This document shows positions 61,135-64,000 of a stretch of DNA of 64,000 nt, in pieces (position 1 is the first letter of the stretch; the number at the start of each line of letters is the position of its first letter). A program made the translations under genes and the position numbers. The notes beneath the pieces were generated by a model. The model was not told the origin of the DNA and made no database searches. It saw only the letters and a list, made by a program, of their open reading frames with translations. Origin of the DNA: Bacteroidales bacterium 52_46 (GTDB taxonomy: Bacteria; Bacteroidota; Bacteroidia; Bacteroidales; Muribaculaceae); assembly GCA_001915385.1 (NCBI GenBank), contig MNQK01000001.1:201868-265867 (forward strand), read 5' to 3'.

Positions 61135-61539
61135 ATGGAAGTAAAAGGAAAAATCATTGCCGTGCTCCCCGAAATATCCGGGACATCGAAAGCAGGCAAT
61201 CCCTGGAAAAAGAAAGAATACGTGCTTGAAACCCTCGAGAACTATCCCAAGAAAGTGCACTTCGATTTCTTCGGTGAACGTGCCGACCAATATCCTCTCA
61301 GCGTAGGCGATGTAATCACATTAAGCTTCGACATCGAGAGCCGCGAATATCAGGGCCGCTGGTACACCAGCATACGCGGCTGGAAAGCAGAGAAGGGCGA
61401 TGCCGCTATGGCAGGCGCACCTGCAGCTCCCGCCCAGGCGATTCCCGCATCGGCATTCCCCGGCGCAGGTGCTCCGGCTGTACCGCAGTCACCCGCACCC
61501 TTCCCCGGCAGCGACGGCACCGAGGATCTGCCTTTCTAA
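61135..61539 (+). CDS. DUF3127 protein with SSB-like acidic tip
   Basis: This 134-residue protein has an OB-like N-terminal domain (MEVKGKIIAVLPEISGTSKA then PWKKKEYVLETLENYPKKVH, residues ~1-85), an Ala/Pro-rich linker and a C-terminal tip TEDLPF. The layout (OB-like domain, flexible linker, acidic tip ending in Pro-Phe) mirrors single-stranded DNA-binding protein, whose tail DDDIPF recruits repair proteins. DUF3127 function is not established. A terminator follows at 61608-61641. Confidence 0.82.
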   Translation: MEVKGKIIAVLPEISGTSKAGNPWKKKEYVLETLENYPKKVHFDFFGERADQYPLSVGDVITLSFDIESREYQGRWYTSIRGWKAEKGDAAMAGAPAAPAQAIPASAFPGAGAPAVPQSPAPFPGSDGTEDLPF

Positions 61540-61607
61540 GCCGCTTGCGACCGATGTGGCATATCGCCGCACATGACCGCAATATTACGGCACAAAAACG
61601 ATATAGA

Positions 61608-61641
61608 GATGAGACGCTGAAATGGCGTCTCATCTTTTTTT
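61608..61641 (+). terminator. Rho-independent terminator
   Basis: GATGAGACGC (61608-61617) and GCGTCTCATC (61625-61634) form a perfect 10-bp stem with a 7-nt loop and a following T7 (61635-61641). It ends the DUF3127 transcript. From here to 61797 I see no other gene. Confidence 0.88.
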
Positions 61642-61797
61642 GTCTACGGAAAAAATATCTCTATCGTAGTATCTGACAAATGTTATGTTTATTAGGCCAT
61701 GAGAGCTACGTTTATTATTTATGTATAGGTACTTTTGCGGGTAAGCGTATTTCATGCTTATTGTTTTCAACCAAATTATCAACTTTAAATCTTAACA

Positions 61798-63873
61798 ATG
61801 AAAAAAACTTTCACTCTTTTCCTTGGTATGGCGGCAATGGCCGTCGCGCCGGCGAAAGTTGCAGCCGACAACATTTATGTGAAAATCGACCACAACAACC
61901 CCGACATATCCATAGTGCAGGGTTCCGGAAAATTTGACATGACAAACCTTTTGTTGGGCAATCCGTCATCTGACCTCACGGTCGACCTTGGCGAAGTCGA
62001 TTTTGACAAAGGTTTCACAGGCGCATACGCCGACATGGCCAACGGATGGGAAAACAACGTTGACGGCGCGGTAATACTCAGCGCAGGCCCCGACCTTGAG
62101 AGCGCCACGCCTTTCGCAAAAATCCCGTTCAAACATTTCTTCACCTACAATCTGCCGTGCCGCTACGGGCAGAACTTCGGCAATGGCATCGAGGAGTATA
62201 CAGCTCCGACGGGCAAACAGCATGTATATGCATCGTTCGAAGAGGGCAAGTCGAGCGCCAATTTCTTCGGCATAGGTCTGACCGACGTCACCTATACCGA
62301 TGCCGACTACGTAAACGACAACTACACGAAACCGTTTGAGCAGGTATACACCACCGACGCTGACAAAGGCATACGTATTCTCTGGCCCGACGAAGACTCC
62401 CGCTGCGCCGACAGCCGCATCATCATCAACGGCAACGGTTTCTTTAATGTGAACGACCCCGAGCAGACCACCGACGCAGGCAAAATCGACGGTGACGGTT
62501 CCATAGGCTGGACAGGCAACAACCTCACGATGAAATCGCGCGAGACTATAGATTTCGGTTCCGGCCGATTCAGTCAGATTGTAATCCGAACCAAGATGTC
62601 GACCTGGAACGCCAGTGTCAACCTCAATAAATTTCTTGAAGTTTACATTGACGAGGTAGCCGAAGGAAACAGAATCGGACGCGTGTGGTACGGCATGGAA
62701 GCATGGCGCGACAACACATACGTGCCTTTGATTTGTAATTTCGAGAAAGAGGTCAGCGGCACCCATTCGCTTATCGTCAAGTGGGGCAATGAGGGTTCAT
62801 GCAATGTGATGAACGTAGGCCTCTACGAGGGACACAGCTGGCCCGTCACCCAGACACCCGATCCTTCGCTCTACCCCATGGATGAGCAGCCTTCCGACAA
62901 CGCCCTCGTGTTCAACTTCGTACAGGGCGACGGCAACAGCCGCAGCGACGTTGACGGCGACGGCAATTCAAAAATCTACAATAACGACTGGAAATGCACT
63001 GTCCTGAAAAAAGGCCAATGGGAAAACGACAATGTCGGATATACCGGCAACGGTACCGTGCTCCGCATCTCCGCAGCCGACGGGTCGGACTACGATTTCG
63101 GCGCCACTCCTTTCGAACACATCGTGGCACGCTACTCGACAGGCGACGGAAATTACCGCGGAACTATCGACGAATCTAACTTCAGATTCTACGTTGACCT
63201 CGAAAAAGAGGGCACTATCGACTGGAACAATGACGATGAAGTCAACGCTTTGCTCGCCGACAAAAATCATGTCGGTATCGTGCGCATGCAGGCCACCGGC
63301 GGCTGGGGTAACGTATACGGACTCCGCGGCGATGTCACCGACACCGAAAATCTGAACGGCAAGCACACCCTCTACATCGTCTACAAGAGCAATGACGGCG
63401 CCAATATCAAGTCGCTCCACTTCGAGCGCGCTGCTGAAGTAGTCAAACCGACAATCGAGCTTGGAAGCGACACCGGCACCAGCGTTGCCGACGGCATCGC
63501 CACCGTCACCGTCAGCTATACTGTAAGCGAAAACCTTATTGGCAAGGAAATCACCGTATCGGTGAACGGTAAAGATGTCGACACATTCACACCCGAAGCC
63601 ACCAATGGCACTGTCGATGTGAAGATTGACATTACGGAAGGTGTCCCGGAAACAGGTGCTGTCTACACTATCGGCCTGATGGCCGAAGGCATGGACTCTC
63701 CGGCCACGGTCGACGTCACAATCAAGTCATCGGCAATCGAGGCAATCGAGGCCGAAAACACCCGCGGCGTACGCTACTTCAATCTCAACGGCATCGAGGT
63801 GACCAATCCGACAGCAGGCGCGGTATACCTCAAGGTCGAAGGTAAAAAAGCAACTAAAGTGCTCATAAAATAA
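61798..63873 (+). CDS. Secreted multi-domain protein, probable carbohydrate-binding modules
   Basis: This 691-residue exported protein has a signal peptide (MKKTFTLFLGMAAMAVAPAK... to ~AADN). Two beta-rich modules (~25-350 and ~365-545) each contain CBM6-like features, for example FSQIVIRTKMSTWNAS, FLEVYIDEVAEG and GTHSLIVKWGNEG. A beta-sandwich Ig-like unit follows (~550-650). The end, VRYFNLNGIEV...GAVYLKVEGKKATKVLIK, resembles the C-terminal tails of exported Bacteroidales proteins. No catalytic motif is seen. It is probably a surface or secreted glycan-binding protein. The group II intron tail starts 29 bp after its stop. Confidence 0.7.
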   Translation: MKKTFTLFLGMAAMAVAPAKVAADNIYVKIDHNNPDISIVQGSGKFDMTNLLLGNPSSDLTVDLGEVDFDKGFTGAYADMANGWENNVDGAVILSAGPDLESATPFAKIPFKHFFTYNLPCRYGQNFGNGIEEYTAPTGKQHVYASFEEGKSSANFFGIGLTDVTYTDADYVNDNYTKPFEQVYTTDADKGIRILWPDEDSRCADSRIIINGNGFFNVNDPEQTTDAGKIDGDGSIGWTGNNLTMKSRETIDFGSGRFSQIVIRTKMSTWNASVNLNKFLEVYIDEVAEGNRIGRVWYGMEAWRDNTYVPLICNFEKEVSGTHSLIVKWGNEGSCNVMNVGLYEGHSWPVTQTPDPSLYPMDEQPSDNALVFNFVQGDGNSRSDVDGDGNSKIYNNDWKCTVLKKGQWENDNVGYTGNGTVLRISAADGSDYDFGATPFEHIVARYSTGDGNYRGTIDESNFRFYVDLEKEGTIDWNNDDEVNALLADKNHVGIVRMQATGGWGNVYGLRGDVTDTENLNGKHTLYIVYKSNDGANIKSLHFERAAEVVKPTIELGSDTGTSVADGIATVTVSYTVSENLIGKEITVSVNGKDVDTFTPEATNGTVDVKIDITEGVPETGAVYTIGLMAEGMDSPATVDVTIKSSAIEAIEAENTRGVRYFNLNGIEVTNPTAGAVYLKVEGKKATKVLIK

Positions 63874-63901
63874 ACACAATAGGTACAGGAATCTCCTTTA
63901 G

Positions 63902-64000
63902 ATCGAGTAGGTCGGGAAACGAAAGTTTTTCTGACCTACTTTCGTTTCCTTCCCTCTCACACCACCGTACGTGCCGTTCGGCATACGGCGGTTTCGCGCT
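63902..64000 (-). mobile_element. 3' end of a group II intron (domains V-VI), runs off window
   Basis: On the minus strand a 32-nt structure (63992 to 63961) has the form of group II intron domain V: stem CCGCCGTA paired with TACGGTGG, a CG/AC bulge, short upper stem GCC/GGC and GAAC loop, with a CGC triad in place of AGC. After GTGAGAGG comes a domain VI-like hairpin region (63950-63903) that ends CCTACTCGAT, a usual intron 3' end. The intron boundary is therefore near 63902 and the rest, with any reverse transcriptase, lies beyond 64000. Confidence 0.7.

Noticed and set aside
1..64000. tRNA and rRNA genes
   Set aside because: I looked for the GGTTCGAATCC-type T-loop and conserved rRNA stretches by eye and found none convincing; a tRNAscan run would be decisive.

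Overview
The window looks like chromosomal DNA from a gut-type Bacteroidales bacterium, most likely near Muribaculaceae. This rests on the gene content (GH95 fucosidase, OstA-like protein, PorT-type barrel, DUF4250, DUF5063, DUF3127, the carboxynorspermidine route), on promoters of the Bacteroidetes type (TAnnTTTG at -7, TTTG at -33), and on the protein families. I ran no database search; the family names come from motif recognition.

Layout. 1-2358 is a GH95 alpha-L-fucosidase gene cut by the window edge. 2359-10470 is an AT-rich accessory island: a HigBA-like toxin-antitoxin pair, a duplicated 3' scrap of the fucosidase gene, a RhuM-Fic protein, a tightly overlapping three-gene operon (two radical SAM enzymes and a 726-residue fusion of an A1S_2505/macro-like domain with an FtsZ/tubulin-like GTPase), and an IS4-type transposase remnant inside a 70-bp inverted repeat. 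10471-16298 is a leftward operon dxr-rseP-rlmI-like-DPP III. 16463-16992 is a YafQ-type toxin-antitoxin pair. 17008-20593 holds a LytM-like protein divergent from a LysM/periplasmic-binding protein and a PorT-like barrel. 20645-28670 is leftward: an S23-type four-helix-bundle gene with a 9-bp repeat array, then a seven-gene run (DUF4250, uvrD/pcrA, nspC, glycosyltransferase, radC, polyprenyl synthase, tatD). 28786-42592 is mostly rightward housekeeping: acyltransferase, phosphoesterase, tex, folK-like, cdsA, purM, mltF, DUF3332, phosphosugar mutase, rluA-type synthase and fmt. 42604-44116 holds a beheaded histidine kinase, a porin and an overlapping 55-residue peptide gene. 44666-49449 is surA-ostA-apeB, leftward. 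49703-56484 carries glnS, two TPR proteins, a small membrane protein and a PstS-like lipoprotein. 56958-61539 has tsaB divergent from yicC-gmk-nadD-DUF5063, then DUF695 and DUF3127. 61798-63873 is a secreted protein with beta-sandwich modules, followed directly by the 3' end of a group II intron on the minus strand that runs out of the window.

The intergenic regions carry several families of palindromic repeats. One is a CCGCGG-based hairpin in three copies. Another is a set of 288-306 bp nested-hairpin elements sharing the terminal inverted repeat TGCTGTTTACTTAAG.

The strongest candidate for an undescribed system is the 5502-9854 operon. An FtsZ-like GTPase carrying a macro-like N-terminal domain is translationally coupled to two different radical SAM enzymes, inside an island that also holds toxin-antitoxin, Fic and transposase genes. 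Its function cannot be read from sequence alone.
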